From contig NC_019973.1 in assembly GCF_000230995.2 (NCBI RefSeq), forward strand, positions 186,001 to 250,000: a DNA stretch of 64,000 nucleotides, written 5' to 3'. Shown in pieces: positions 28,793 through 36,827 of this stretch. Within the stretch, counting starts at the first letter, position 1. The number at the start of each line of letters is the position of its first letter. Position numbers and translations under genes: made by a program. The notes beneath the pieces are model-generated. The model saw only the letters and a list, made by a program, of their open reading frames with translations. It made no database searches and was not told where the DNA came from. The DNA comes from Mesorhizobium australicum WSM2073. Lineage in GTDB: Bacteria; Pseudomonadota; Alphaproteobacteria; Rhizobiales; Rhizobiaceae.

Positions 28793-29278
28793 ATGAATGT
28801 CGGCGACGCCGCTCACCGCTCAGGCCTGCCGGCCAAGACCATCCGCTACTATGAGGAGATCGGCCTGATCGCGCCCGCGCGCGCCGCCAACGGCTATCGC
28901 GATTATTCGGGCGACGATATCCACCGGCTGGCCTTCCTGCGCCGCGCGCGCAATCTCGGCTTTTCGATAGACGATTGTCGCCAGCTGATGGCGCTCTACA
29001 AGGATCGCGGCCGCGCCAGCCACGACGTGCGCGCAATCGCCGCCGCCCACGTCACCGCCATCGAGGAGAAGGTGCGCGAACTGCAATCGATGCGCTCGAC
29101 GCTGCAGAAGCTCGTTCACGCCTGCCATGGCGACGAGCGGCCGGACTGCCCGATTTTGGATGACATGGCGGGGGCGGCGTTGGCCGGCGGCAAACCCAAC
29201 CGCGGAAGCGATAGACCACCTGTTGAAGAGGGTGGCCTGGGCGAAGGCGGCGTTAGCCGCCTTGCCACGCGCTCGTGA
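28793..29278 (+). CDS. cueR: MerR-family Cu(I)-responsive regulator (CueR/HmrR-like)
   Basis: A 161-residue MerR regulator. The winged HTH starts at residue 1 (NVGDAAHRSGLPAKTIRYYE, then ANGYRDYSGDDIHRLAFLRR). A long dimer helix follows and then the metal loop HACHGDERPDCPIL, whose two Cys seven residues apart match the CueR/HmrR Cu(I) site. The C-terminus carries about 30 extra residues compared with CueR. GAGGAT precedes the ATG. It is divergent from the L,D-transpeptidase gene. Its probable target is the CopA-type promoter at 18450-18487, about 10 kb away. Confidence 0.9.
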   Translation: MNVGDAAHRSGLPAKTIRYYEEIGLIAPARAANGYRDYSGDDIHRLAFLRRARNLGFSIDDCRQLMALYKDRGRASHDVRAIAAAHVTAIEEKVRELQSMRSTLQKLVHACHGDERPDCPILDDMAGAALAGGKPNRGSDRPPVEEGGLGEGGVSRLATRS

Positions 29279-29386
29279 AGCCGCCAGCATGGGTTCGTGT
29301 GGTATATTACGCGCTCTGATATCAGCGTAGGGTAAAAGTACTGCCGCTGGTCGCCGGCCGGTGACCCCAACGACCGGAGAGAGCGC

Positions 29387-29857
29387 ATGACCCGCGACCA
29401 GATGCTCGCCCACCTTCGCGCCGCCGATGCGGTCGCCCGCGAGGCTGCCGCGCACGGCCACCATCCGTTCGGCGCGGTGCTGGTCGGCCCCGACGACGCA
29501 ATCCTCATGCGCCAAGGCAATATCGACACCCTGCATCACGCCGAGACCGAACTTGCGCGGCGCGCGGCGGCAGCCTATCCGCCGGAGTTTCTCTGGACAT
29601 GCACGCTGGTCTCGACGGGCGAGCCCTGCGCGATGTGCACCGGAACGCTCTACTGGGCGAATATCGGCCAGCTGGTCTATGGCTTCGAGGAGACCGAGCT
29701 TCTCGCGCTGACAGGCGACCATCCCGAAAATCCGACGATGAGCCTGTCCGCGCGAATTGTGCTCGGCTCTGGACAGAAGAAGATCGATGTCCACGGCCCC
29801 TTCCCCGAAATTGAGGATGAACTTGTATCGGTGCACCGGGGGTTCTGGCAGCGGTAA
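29387..29857 (+). CDS. Nucleoside/cytosine deaminase (zinc-dependent CDA fold)
   Basis: A 156-residue deaminase. The zinc site is complete: His-Ala-Glu in HHAETELARR near residue 46 (zinc ligand plus proton shuttle) and PCAMC near 82 (two Cys ligands). HHPFGAVLVG near 25 is the substrate-side strand. It resembles the guanine deaminase/nucleoside deaminase branch more than TadA, because it lacks the TadA C-terminal helix pattern. The substrate is undetermined. A region without genes and then the mobile element follow. Confidence 0.88.
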   Translation: MTRDQMLAHLRAADAVAREAAAHGHHPFGAVLVGPDDAILMRQGNIDTLHHAETELARRAAAAYPPEFLWTCTLVSTGEPCAMCTGTLYWANIGQLVYGFEETELLALTGDHPENPTMSLSARIVLGSGQKKIDVHGPFPEIEDELVSVHRGFWQR

Positions 29858-30141
29858 TGGTTCTCCACGTCCCGCGAAAGGTCAGAAAGAGCGGACCGAA
29901 CACAGGCGCAATGTGGGCCACTGCTACATGGACTCGAGCGGAAACGCCGCCCTTCGTTCGAATGACGCCAACCGGTCAACCCTGCGATATCCTGGTCAAA
30001 GCTGACGGCGAACTCCCAAATCCCCAAATTTGCCGCCGCCAGTCAGGCTCGGCGGTTTTGCCCGTATTGATGTCCCCCCAAACCGCCGAGCCGCCCCGGT
30101 CAGCCGGCAAACTCCCTCCAGCTCTGTCAAGTATATAATCG
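29858..30141. other. Gene-free stretch with a large hairpin next to the mobile element
   Basis: I find no convincing coding sequence here. It contains a perfect 13-bp inverted repeat, GGCTCGGCGGTTT (30046-30058) and AAACCGCCGAGCC (30080-30092), with a 21-nt loop. At its right edge, 30122-30141 is an inverted partial copy of the IS1595-type terminal repeat lying head-to-head with the element's left end. Confidence 0.6.
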
Positions 30142-30176
30142 CTTTTTTAACGGCGATTATGTATTTGACAGACCCA
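30122..30176. repeat. Head-to-head terminal-repeat palindrome at the left end
   Basis: TCTGTCAAGTATATAATCGC (30123-30142) faces GCGATTATGTATTTGACAGA (30153-30172), 18 of 20 complementary, around a TTTTTTAAC centre. The right-hand arm is the element's own left terminal repeat. The left-hand arm looks like the inner part of a right terminal repeat, as at a junction between two element copies of which one is now gone. Confidence 0.7.
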
Positions 30177-30203
30177 TCTTTCCCGATGGCTCGCGCCACC
30201 TAT

Positions 30204-30401
30204 TTACATCGAGTGGCCATCAAACTGCATGAGAATGGAAATCATGTAGAGAAAACCGATCAAAATCGGGCTCAAAACAGCTACGGCAACGAGCGCGACA
30301 ACGCGCTGGCCTGGATTCATATTGCTCGTCAGGAAAAAAGCACATGCGACTATCGCGAAGGTTAGCGCGGTGAGTGCCAAGCGGCTTCCCTCACCGCTCA
30401 T
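30204..30401 (-). CDS. Small two-helix membrane protein (passenger ORF 4)
   Basis: A 65-residue protein with two hydrophobic helices, about residues 8-24 (LALTALTFAIVACAFFL) and 34-56 (VVALVAVAVLSPILIGFLYM), separated by a short polar turn. No family is recognised. The ATG at 30401 overlaps the end of the previous ORF by 11 nt, as expected in a translationally coupled operon. It is the last gene before the left terminal repeat. In a toxin-antitoxin-like operon a small membrane protein could be an effector, but that is speculation. Confidence 0.6.
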   Translation of the reverse strand: MSGEGSRLALTALTFAIVACAFFLTSNMNPGQRVVALVAVAVLSPILIGFLYMISILMQFDGHSM

Positions 30402-30549
30402 CGGATGGCTTCTTGTCGTTCTTCGGAGGCGGCACCTTTGCGACCTTCCTAAGCGCTTCATTCAAAGGCTCTTCGGAATCGACGGTTTCGATCTCCCGCG
30501 CTAGCTCGCGGAACTTATCGATCTGCGATTTCTTAGAACGGGAAGCCAT
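30391..30549 (-). CDS. Small charged protein (passenger ORF 3)
   Basis: A 52-residue basic and acidic protein: a SRSKKSQIDKFRELARE helix, an acidic ETVDSEEPLNEALRKV helix, then a PPPKNDKKP tail. Similar short proteins occur in rhizobial genomes without assigned function. The start (ATG at 30549 or 30552) lies inside the end of the upstream ORF and its stop overlaps the downstream start, so it looks like a genuine operon member. It may be an accessory or adaptor to the upstream ORF. Confidence 0.6.
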   Translation of the reverse strand: MASRSKKSQIDKFRELAREIETVDSEEPLNEALRKVAKVPPPKNDKKPSDER

Positions 30550-30880
30550 CATCGTCTTTTGTATCCCAGAAGCTTTCGCCAAATTTCATCTCCCCGGGCG
30601 CGCATGGCTCGACATAGAGTTTGAACACTATCCGATCTCGCGGATTCGGCCGGAACCACATCCTTAAAGACGGAACGACACTACCCTCGATCACCCTCAA
30701 ACGAGTTTTGGCGAAATATGTTTCAGCTAAACCTGGAACGACGGGAAAGCTCAATGGATTGCGTCGAAGACCATAGTCGACGCCATAGAGAGCCATCTCA
30801 ACAGCCGTGATGTCTCCGCATTTTAGCAGAGATGCTGTGTAGGCCCGTTCCTCAACGATTTCCCAGTCGTTCTCGTCCAA
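30533..30880 (-). CDS. Hypothetical protein, candidate toxin partner of the Panacea-type protein
   Basis: A 115-residue protein of unknown family. It is rich in beta-prone stretches (IVEERAYTASLLKCG, RLRVIEGSVVPSLRMWF, RIVFKLYVEP) and ends in an acidic tail. Its first codon is a TTG immediately after the TAG stop of the upstream Panacea-type gene and in the same frame, with no good ribosome site. It is therefore made either by coupled re-initiation, or by amber readthrough as a fusion, or is the separated tail of one ancestral ORF. In Panacea systems the partner gene is usually the toxin; no toxin fold is recognisable here. Confidence 0.55.
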   Translation of the reverse strand: MDENDWEIVEERAYTASLLKCGDITAVEMALYGVDYGLRRNPLSFPVVPGLAETYFAKTRLRVIEGSVVPSLRMWFRPNPRDRIVFKLYVEPCAPGEMKFGESFWDTKDDDGFPF

Positions 30881-31453
30881 CTAGCGCCAGCCAAATTCAC
30901 CCGCTAGCTCTTTCGAACGACGTATATCGTCGTCGGTTAGCTGGTTGGTATCGAGGTATATGAAGTCGTATGGAATGGGGTCATTCAACTGAACCGCTTT
31001 CCACCGAAGGTCATGACTTCGCAGGCTGACATCCGTGGCATTGTGGCCACTCAGGTCCGCTATGATTTCATCTACGAGGGAAATCTCATCCGCAAAGAAC
31101 AAGTCGGTGATCGCCTTACGCAAGGCGACAGTTCGCAATTGCACAAAGCTAAAAGTCGGAACTGATTCTAAGCGGATTGCTCCCTCTTCGATCAGTTCGG
31201 CGCGAACTGGCAAGAGCGCACGAGGAGCCGGCCCGTTGGTAAGTTTTTGATAGACCATCCCAGTTAGCGGGACTCCAAAACGTTCGTAGGCGATAAAATC
31301 GGCGAAGTAGAGGATCTTGTTTAGCTTGACAGACCCAAAATCTGGATCGTCCTTCGATTTATCGGAAATGTAGATAATAAGCTCCCTAAACCGCTGGAGC
31401 CCACGCTCAACGGGATAGGAAAAGTTAAGTGATTTTTTCGAGGGCAAGTGCAT
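30881..31453 (-). CDS. Panacea (SocA/DUF4065) domain protein, antitoxin-like
   Basis: A 190-residue protein. Residues 20-130 carry the Panacea/SocA-like domain: FRELIIYISDKSKDD, then VKLNKILYFADFIAYERFG and LTGMVYQKLTNGPAPRALL, matching the domain's core (K-L-x-K-[IL]-L-Y-x-[AS] and Y-x-x-x-x-x-G-P). In the published PanAT systems this domain neutralises many unrelated toxins encoded next to it. Here it heads four leftward genes enclosed by IS1595-type terminal repeats. The start at 31453 follows about 190 bp without a gene (31454-31646), which probably holds the operon promoter. Confidence 0.8.
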   Translation of the reverse strand: MHLPSKKSLNFSYPVERGLQRFRELIIYISDKSKDDPDFGSVKLNKILYFADFIAYERFGVPLTGMVYQKLTNGPAPRALLPVRAELIEEGAIRLESVPTFSFVQLRTVALRKAITDLFFADEISLVDEIIADLSGHNATDVSLRSHDLRWKAVQLNDPIPYDFIYLDTNQLTDDDIRRSKELAGEFGWR

Positions 31454-31646
31454 AGCAGCGAATCATCTTTGTGGACATGCATTGTAACTCATTGGTCGTT
31501 GACATGCCAACATTTTTAATGTATCGGCCCGTCCGATTCGGCGTTAGCCATGCAAAATCAACTACTTGCGGCGTCTTTTGTTTTGCCACAGAGGTAATTC
31601 AAGCTGCACTGGTTTGCGATAATGCAGGTGTCGGGCGGACGTGATC

Positions 31647-32591
31647 TCATCGATACGTGAGGCGCTTGCCCTTGGCACCGCGCAGGGCAATGAGAGAACG
31701 AACGTTATCGTCCACGCCAAGCGCGATGCGGTTCGAATAGCGGAAGTCGAACTCTGCCAGATAGCGGTGCAGATGGTGCTCGGCACAATGCTGATAGACA
31801 CCTTTCATTCCGCGCTTGAAGATCGAATAGTAGCCTTCCACGGTGTTCGTATGGATGGTCTTTTCGCCTTCGTAGCGAACGTATTCGTCCTTGGAATGCG
31901 TGACTACATCGTGAGAAGCGAATTCCTGGCCCACGCGGCGATACATGCCAGCCTCGTCCGTCATCAACGCGCTTTCCTTGGCGATGTTGGCGCGGACAAT
32001 CGGCAGGATCGTGCCAATGCGAGCGGTATCGACGTGAAACGAACGAGCGCGGCCACCACGCTCTACTAGCGTAACGACAGTGTTCTTGTGTGCGCCGCCG
32101 CCAGTCTTCACCGGAGTACCGGCAAGGCGACCGATATAGGTTTCGTCGGCCTCTACGGTCTTGCCAGCGCCGCCCATGGGCGTGAAGTCGCCAGAGCGCA
32201 TGGCCTCGCGAATACGATGGCACATGAACCAAGCGGACTTGTAGGTGATTTCCAGAGCGCGGTGCAGTTGATGAGCTGAGACGCCCTTCTTGCTCGCGCA
32301 CATGGCGTGCAAAGCCTGCAACCAGATGTGGAGCGGCAAATGGCTTTCCTCGAAGATCGTGCCCATGCGAACCGTGAACTTCTTGCGGCAATCGCTGCAC
32401 TTGTAGAGGCCGTGGATTTCCAAGCCGTGCGGGTTCTTCTTGGAAGGCTTGGTGCGACCGCCCTTCAATGCGTAGTGCTTTTCCATGGAGCCGCAATGAT
32501 GGCAAACCGGACCCTGTGGCCACAGCATACCCTCGACGTGTTCGAACGCGGCGGCTTCGTCATGGAAGTAGGGGCGGGAAAGAACGGACAT
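31647..32591 (-). CDS. IS1595-family transposase (ISXO2-like)
   Basis: A 314-residue transposase. An N-terminal zinc ribbon (CHHC near residue 30 and CSDC near 65) is followed by an ISXO2-like DDE catalytic domain. Acidic positions are seen in EADETYIGRL near 148, ALMTDEAGMY near 208 and the typical HTNTVEGYYSIFKRGMKGVY near 243. It ends at GKRLTYR, shorter than many relatives. A neighbouring frame continues for about 34 plausible codons to base 31562 (ending LPLWQNKRRRK), so the natural C-terminus may have been lost by a frameshift. It sits 38 bp inside the right terminal repeat. Confidence 0.92.
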   Translation of the reverse strand: MSVLSRPYFHDEAAAFEHVEGMLWPQGPVCHHCGSMEKHYALKGGRTKPSKKNPHGLEIHGLYKCSDCRKKFTVRMGTIFEESHLPLHIWLQALHAMCASKKGVSAHQLHRALEITYKSAWFMCHRIREAMRSGDFTPMGGAGKTVEADETYIGRLAGTPVKTGGGAHKNTVVTLVERGGRARSFHVDTARIGTILPIVRANIAKESALMTDEAGMYRRVGQEFASHDVVTHSKDEYVRYEGEKTIHTNTVEGYYSIFKRGMKGVYQHCAEHHLHRYLAEFDFRYSNRIALGVDDNVRSLIALRGAKGKRLTYR

Positions 32592-32702
32592 TGCGGTAAC
32601 TCCTTGGAATCGTTATCGCACGTCCGATTGGGTCTGTCAAATATATAATCGCCGTTAAAAACCGGGTTCAAACCGTGAACAAAATCTGGCATGGTGCCTG
32701 CC

Positions 32703-33203
32703 ATGCCAATCATCTCCCCGATTCTCCTGAACCCTCTGATCGACGGTCGCCAGTCCGAGCGCGCCATGCTGGTGCGGCGGGGCGTGCAGCGGTTGCTGAT
32801 GCAGATGGGCGCGCATGTGCTGCCCGAGTTGTCGTTGGCCACCGGCCGGCGCGCCGATCTCGTGGCGCTGACGCGGCAGGGCGATATCTGGATCATCGAG
32901 ATCAAATCCTCGATCGAGGATTTTCGCGTCGACCGCAAATGGCCTGATTACCGGCTGCATTCCGATCGCTTTTTTTTCGCCACACATCCCGGCGTGCCGG
33001 CCGAAATCTTTCCCGAGGAATGCGGCTTCATTCTCTCCGACGGCTATGGCGCCGAGATTTTACGAGATGCGCCCGAGCACCGTATGGCGGCGGCGACGCG
33101 CAAGGCGCTGATGCTGCGCATCGCGCGCGCCGGCGCGGCGCGGCTGCTGGCGGCGGAGCTGGCGGGGGTCGCGGTGCCGGTGCTGGAGGGGGAGAGCGAG
33201 TAA
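32703..33203 (+). CDS. MmcB-family DNA repair protein
   Basis: A 166-residue protein of the MmcB family (Pfam DUF2110-unrelated, restriction-endonuclease-like fold). The nuclease-type core shows RRADLVALTRQGDIWIIEIK near residues 50-70, with Asp and E-x-K metal-binding residues, then SSIEDFRVDRKWPDYRLH. In Caulobacter, MmcB is a SOS-regulated repair factor linked to ImuABC-type damage tolerance. The start at 32703 lies only 40 bp from the right end of the mobile element, so its native promoter has probably been displaced. Confidence 0.88.
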   Translation: MPIISPILLNPLIDGRQSERAMLVRRGVQRLLMQMGAHVLPELSLATGRRADLVALTRQGDIWIIEIKSSIEDFRVDRKWPDYRLHSDRFFFATHPGVPAEIFPEECGFILSDGYGAEILRDAPEHRMAAATRKALMLRIARAGAARLLAAELAGVAVPVLEGESE

Positions 33204-33417
33204 TCGCGGCCCTGAAATTGACGCCGCAACTGTCAGATGCTGGCGCCGCCCCTCATCTGCCTGCCGGGCGCTCTCATCATGGATTTCGCCGATCGCCGGC
33301 GTTGCAGAAAAAGGCGGCTGTGTTGCGGCCCACCCTTTCGACCCGTTTACGGGGAGATGGCGGCAACCAGGTGAGAGGCGGCGCGGCGTTGCCAGCAGAT
33401 GCTCCAGCCCGGAACGG

Positions 33418-34611
33418 CTACTCCGTCTCTTCCTCACCACCCACGGCCGGGGCCATCAGCAGCACCGCGGCACCAAGCAGCGCGGCGATGAAGGAACCGG
33501 CAAGGATGCCGACCTTGACCGCGTCCTGCAGCGCCACGTCGTTGGCGAAGGCGAGCAGGCCGATGAACAGGCTCATGGTGAAGCCGATGCCGCACAGGAG
33601 CGAAATGCCGATCATGTGCGGCCAGCCGGCGTTGGCCGGCAGGTCGGCGAGGCCGAAGCGGATGGCGAGCGCGGAGGAGCCGAAGACGCCGACCAGCTTG
33701 CCGACGACGAGACCGGCTGCGACGCCCAGCGTGAGCGGCTCGATCAGGGCGCTAAAACTCAGGCCGGTGAGCGAAACGCCGGCATTGGCAAAGCCGAAGA
33801 TAGGGATGACGATAAACGCCACCAGCTTGTGCAGGCCGTGCTCGAGCCGGTGCAGCGGCGATTGGTCAAGGTCGTGGCCGATGCCGGCCGAGCGTTCGAG
33901 CGGAATGGTCAGCGCAAGTGCCACGCCGGCCAGCGTGGCATGGACGCCGGACTTCAGCACCAGTACCCACAGGATGGCGCCAAGCACGAGATAGGGCACA
34001 AGGTTCATCACCCGCATACGGTTGAGCAGGACGAGCACGGCAATCACGGCGAAGGCCGCGCCGAGATAGGCCAGCGACAGGCCGCTGGTGTAGAATATGG
34101 CGATGATGATGACGGCGCCGAGGTCGTCGATGATGGCAAGCGCGGTCAGGAAGACCTTCAGCGAGGCCGGCACGCGGCTGCCGAGCAGCGACAGGACGCC
34201 GAGCGCGAAGGCGATGTCGGTGGCGGTCGGGATCGCCCAGCCGGACAGTGCGGCCGAATTGTTGCTGTTGACGGCGACATAAACCAGCGCCGGCACCACC
34301 ATGCCGCCGGCCGCCGCGATGCCGGGCAGCACCCGGCGTGGCCAGGTCGAGAGCTGGCCGTCCAGCATCTCGCGCTTGATCTCCAGCCCGACGAGCAGGA
34401 AGAACACCGCCATCAGCCCGTCATTGACCCAGTGCGAGACGCTGAGCGGGCCGAGATAGGCGTGGAGAACCGAGAAGTAGGTCCCGGCGAGCGGCGAATT
34501 GGCGACGATCAGGGCAAGGGCGGCGGCCACCATCAGGATGATGCCGCCGGCCGCCTCACTGTCGAGGAACTCGCGGAAGACGGAAACCGGCCGTCGCTTC
34601 AAATCCTGCAT
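33418..34611 (-). CDS. nhaA: Na+/H+ antiporter NhaA
   Basis: A 397-residue inner-membrane antiporter with about 12 helices that exchanges one Na+ for two H+ and supports pH and salt tolerance. The hallmark catalytic Asp pair is in [20 protein letters not shown] near residue 165. Further family marks are [19 protein letters not shown] near 63, [16 protein letters not shown] near 128 and [18 protein letters not shown] near 345. ATG at 34611, preceded by GGAGGCGAC, is chosen. The 210 bp after its stop hold only repeat-like sequence. Confidence 0.96.
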   Translation of the reverse strand: MQDLKRRPVSVFREFLDSEAAGGIILMVAAALALIVANSPLAGTYFSVLHAYLGPLSVSHWVNDGLMAVFFLLVGLEIKREMLDGQLSTWPRRVLPGIAAAGGMVVPALVYVAVNSNNSAALSGWAIPTATDIAFALGVLSLLGSRVPASLKVFLTALAIIDDLGAVIIIAIFYTSGLSLAYLGAAFAVIAVLVLLNRMRVMNLVPYLVLGAILWVLVLKSGVHATLAGVALALTIPLERSAGIGHDLDQSPLHRLEHGLHKLVAFIVIPIFGFANAGVSLTGLSFSALIEPLTLGVAAGLVVGKLVGVFGSSALAIRFGLADLPANAGWPHMIGISLLCGIGFTMSLFIGLLAFANDVALQDAVKVGILAGSFIAALLGAAVLLMAPAVGGEEETE

Positions 34612-34841
34612 GTCGCCTCCGTCATGCCGCCTGCCGGCGTGCGTCATTTGCAATGATGCGCAAAGTCCGGCCGCCGGGCAAGCATGGGACCCTTTTCAGC
34701 GCCTCGGAGACTGTTTCGAATTCGCTCTGACTGGTCATATGGTGGTTGAGAACCGCAGCGCAGCGGACATTCGTCCGTGAGCAAGGGAAGCGCAGAAAAC
34801 GCCGCCAGATGGCCGCCAGAGCAGAATTTCCAAACAGTCTC

Positions 34842-35405
34842 TCAGCGCGGCGCGCGCTTGGCCAGGATCCGCTGCAGCGTGCGGCGATGCATGTTGAGCC
34901 GGCGTGCGGTCTCTGAAACGTTGCGCTCGCACATTTCGTAGACGCGCTGGATATGCTCCCAGCGCACGCGGTCGGCCGACATCGGGTTTTCCGGCGGCGC
35001 GGCGCGCTCGCCGGTGGTGCGGGTCAATGCCGCAAAGACATCGTCGGCGTCGGCGGGTTTCGACAGATAGTCGACGGCGCCGAGCTTCACCGCCGTCACC
35101 GCGGTGGCTATGTTGCCGTAACCGGTCAGGATGATGGTGCGGGAGTCCTCACGCTTCTCGCGGATGGCGGCGACGACATCGAGGCCGTTGCCGTCGCCCA
35201 GCCGCATGTCGACCACCGCATAGGCGGGCGGATTGGCGCGCGCCTTGCCCACGGCCTCCTCGACGCTCTCCGCCGTCTCGACCACGAAACCCCTGGTTTC
35301 CATGGCACGGGCCAGACGGGTCAGGAACGGCTTGTCGTCATCGACGATCAGAAGCGAGGTGTCCTCGCCTTCAACCATAGGCCCACTGTTCTCATCGCCT
35401 GTCAT
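34842..35405 (-). CDS. actR: Response regulator ActR (RegA/PrrA type)
   Basis: A 187-residue two-component regulator. The receiver domain (about residues 16-130) has VDDD at its N-terminus, the phospho-acceptor Asp in YAVVDMRLGDGNGLDV near 65, Thr in IILTGYG and Lys in LSKPADADDV. A short linker leads to a Fis-type HTH (RNVSETARRLNMHRRTLQRIL) that is almost invariant in RegA/ActR/PrrA. These proteins control energy metabolism, acid tolerance, CO2 and N2 fixation according to redox state. It lies 64 bp downstream of actS, same strand. Confidence 0.94.
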   Translation of the reverse strand: MTGDENSGPMVEGEDTSLLIVDDDKPFLTRLARAMETRGFVVETAESVEEAVGKARANPPAYAVVDMRLGDGNGLDVVAAIREKREDSRTIILTGYGNIATAVTAVKLGAVDYLSKPADADDVFAALTRTTGERAAPPENPMSADRVRWEHIQRVYEMCERNVSETARRLNMHRRTLQRILAKRAPR

Positions 35406-35469
35406 CGTCTCGAAAATTCCTGCTGCCTTATTTTTACGCAGATATAGTTTTGCGGGGCCATTGTCCAAT

Positions 35470-36801
35470 TTACGCAGTGTCAAACATGGTGGCTGGGGCC
35501 GATTCCGGGTTCAGGAAGACGCTTCTCGGCCACGAAATCCGCACCACGGCCCCTTCGCCGAGGCCGCTCGAATTGCGAAAGTCGAGCGTGGCGCCCGAAC
35601 GTTCGAGCAATGTCTTGGCGATAAACAGGCCGAGCCCGAGGCCGCCTCCGGCTTCCGTGCCCTGGCGTGTCGACATGTAGGGTTCACCGATGCGGTCGAT
35701 GATCTCGGGCGGGAAACCCGGGCCGTCATCGGTGATCGAGAAGGAGACCGTCGCCTCGTCCCAGCTCCAGCGCACGGTGACGCTCTTGCGGGCGAAATCG
35801 ACCGCGTTCTCGACCAGATTGCCGAGACCATAGATGACGCCGGGATTGCGGCGCCCGACCGGCTCCGGCCCGGTCCGCTCGCCAGGGCGAAGCTTGATCG
35901 AGATGCCGAAGTCGCGATGCGGCGCCGTCACCTCCTCGACCAGCGAGGTCAGTGGCAGGCGGGACAGATGTGCCTCGCCCTCCGACGACAGGCTGGTCAG
36001 GCGCTTGAGGATTTCACGGCAACGCTCGCTCTGAGAGCGCAGCAGCTTCACGTCTTCCCCGTATTTCGGATCGCTGCCGAGCGCCTTTTCCATCTCCTTG
36101 GCGACGAGCGTGATCGTGGCGAGCGGGGTGCCGAGTTCGTGCGCCGCCGCCGCCGCCAGCCCGTCGAGCGCGGAAAGGTGCTGCTCGCGCTGCAGCACCA
36201 GTTCCGTGGCGGCGAGCGCGTTGGCCAATAGCCGGGCTTCGGCGGCCACCCGGAAGGCGTACATGGCGGTGAAGGCAATGGAGGACAGCACCGCCATCCA
36301 CATGCCGGCGACATAGATGAAGGGCATCACCAGGGGCGCGCCTTCGTACCAGGGCAGCGGCAGATGGCGAAAGACCAGCAAGGTCGCCGCGATCATCACC
36401 AGCCCGCCGAGGATGGCGGTGAGGCGAAGGGGCAGCGACGTCGCCGAAATGACGACGGGCACGGTCATCAGCAGCGAGAACGGATTGGTCAGGCCGCCGG
36501 TCATGTAGAGCAGGCCGGCAAGCTGCAGGCTGTCGAAGATCAGGATGCCGAAGGCAGCGAACGGCGTGAGCCGGTGCGCGGCCGGAAAGCGAAAGGCCAG
36601 AAACAGGTTCATCCAGGCCGAACAGGCGATAAGGGCAAAACATAGACTGACCGGCAGCGGGAATTTCAGGCCGTAGGCGACGACGAGCACCGTCACGCTC
36701 TGGCCGACAATGGCCAGCCAGCGCAGCCGGATCAGCGTGTTGAGGCGCAGTCGCTGGCTTTGCTGGAAGTCGGGCGTGTTCAGGATGTTGATCATGGCCA
36801 T
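35470..36801 (-). CDS. actS: Redox-sensing histidine kinase ActS (RegB/PrrB type)
   Basis: A 443-residue membrane histidine kinase. Six transmembrane helices occupy about residues 25-180 and enclose the quinone-sensing loop MTGGLTNPFSLLM near 100, conserved in RegB. The phospho-acceptor His is in AAAAHELGTPLATITL near 218. The conserved redox Cys lies in SQSERCREILKRL near 263. ATPase boxes follow: N box LGNLVENAVDFA, and GDGPGF-type and GLGLGLFIA boxes. It signals to ActR. Start at 36801 (MAMINIL); ATG at 36795 is equally possible. Confidence 0.95.
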   Translation of the reverse strand: MAMINILNTPDFQQSQRLRLNTLIRLRWLAIVGQSVTVLVVAYGLKFPLPVSLCFALIACSAWMNLFLAFRFPAAHRLTPFAAFGILIFDSLQLAGLLYMTGGLTNPFSLLMTVPVVISATSLPLRLTAILGGLVMIAATLLVFRHLPLPWYEGAPLVMPFIYVAGMWMAVLSSIAFTAMYAFRVAAEARLLANALAATELVLQREQHLSALDGLAAAAAHELGTPLATITLVAKEMEKALGSDPKYGEDVKLLRSQSERCREILKRLTSLSSEGEAHLSRLPLTSLVEEVTAPHRDFGISIKLRPGERTGPEPVGRRNPGVIYGLGNLVENAVDFARKSVTVRWSWDEATVSFSITDDGPGFPPEIIDRIGEPYMSTRQGTEAGGGLGLGLFIAKTLLERSGATLDFRNSSGLGEGAVVRISWPRSVFLNPESAPATMFDTA

Positions 36802-36827
36802 GGATTACAGCCGCAAACCAGCAAAGG

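Larger units (their letters stand above)
30142..32663 (-). mobile_element. IS1595-family element carrying a four-gene passenger operon
   Basis: Terminal inverted repeats of about 35 bp bound a 2.5-kb element. The left is 30142-30176 (beginning CTTTTTTAACGGCGATTATG) and the right, read on the minus strand, is 32663-32629 (beginning GGTTTTTAACGGCGATTATA). They match over about 33 positions with one internal mismatch. All five genes inside point leftward: transposase near the right end, then a Panacea-type gene and three small genes reaching almost to the left repeat. The interior is clearly more AT-rich than the host DNA. No matching 8-bp target duplication is visible (TATAATCG left, GGGTTCAA right), and the left flank looks rearranged. 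Confidence 0.85.

Noticed and set aside
29757..30005. 82-codon plus-strand frame after the deaminase gene
   Set aside because: It overlaps the deaminase in another frame, and has no ribosome site or family similarity.
32664..32702. GGGTTCAAACC-like T-loop sequence suggesting a tRNA next to the element
   Set aside because: No acceptor, D or anticodon arms can be folded around it, so it is not a tRNA attachment site.
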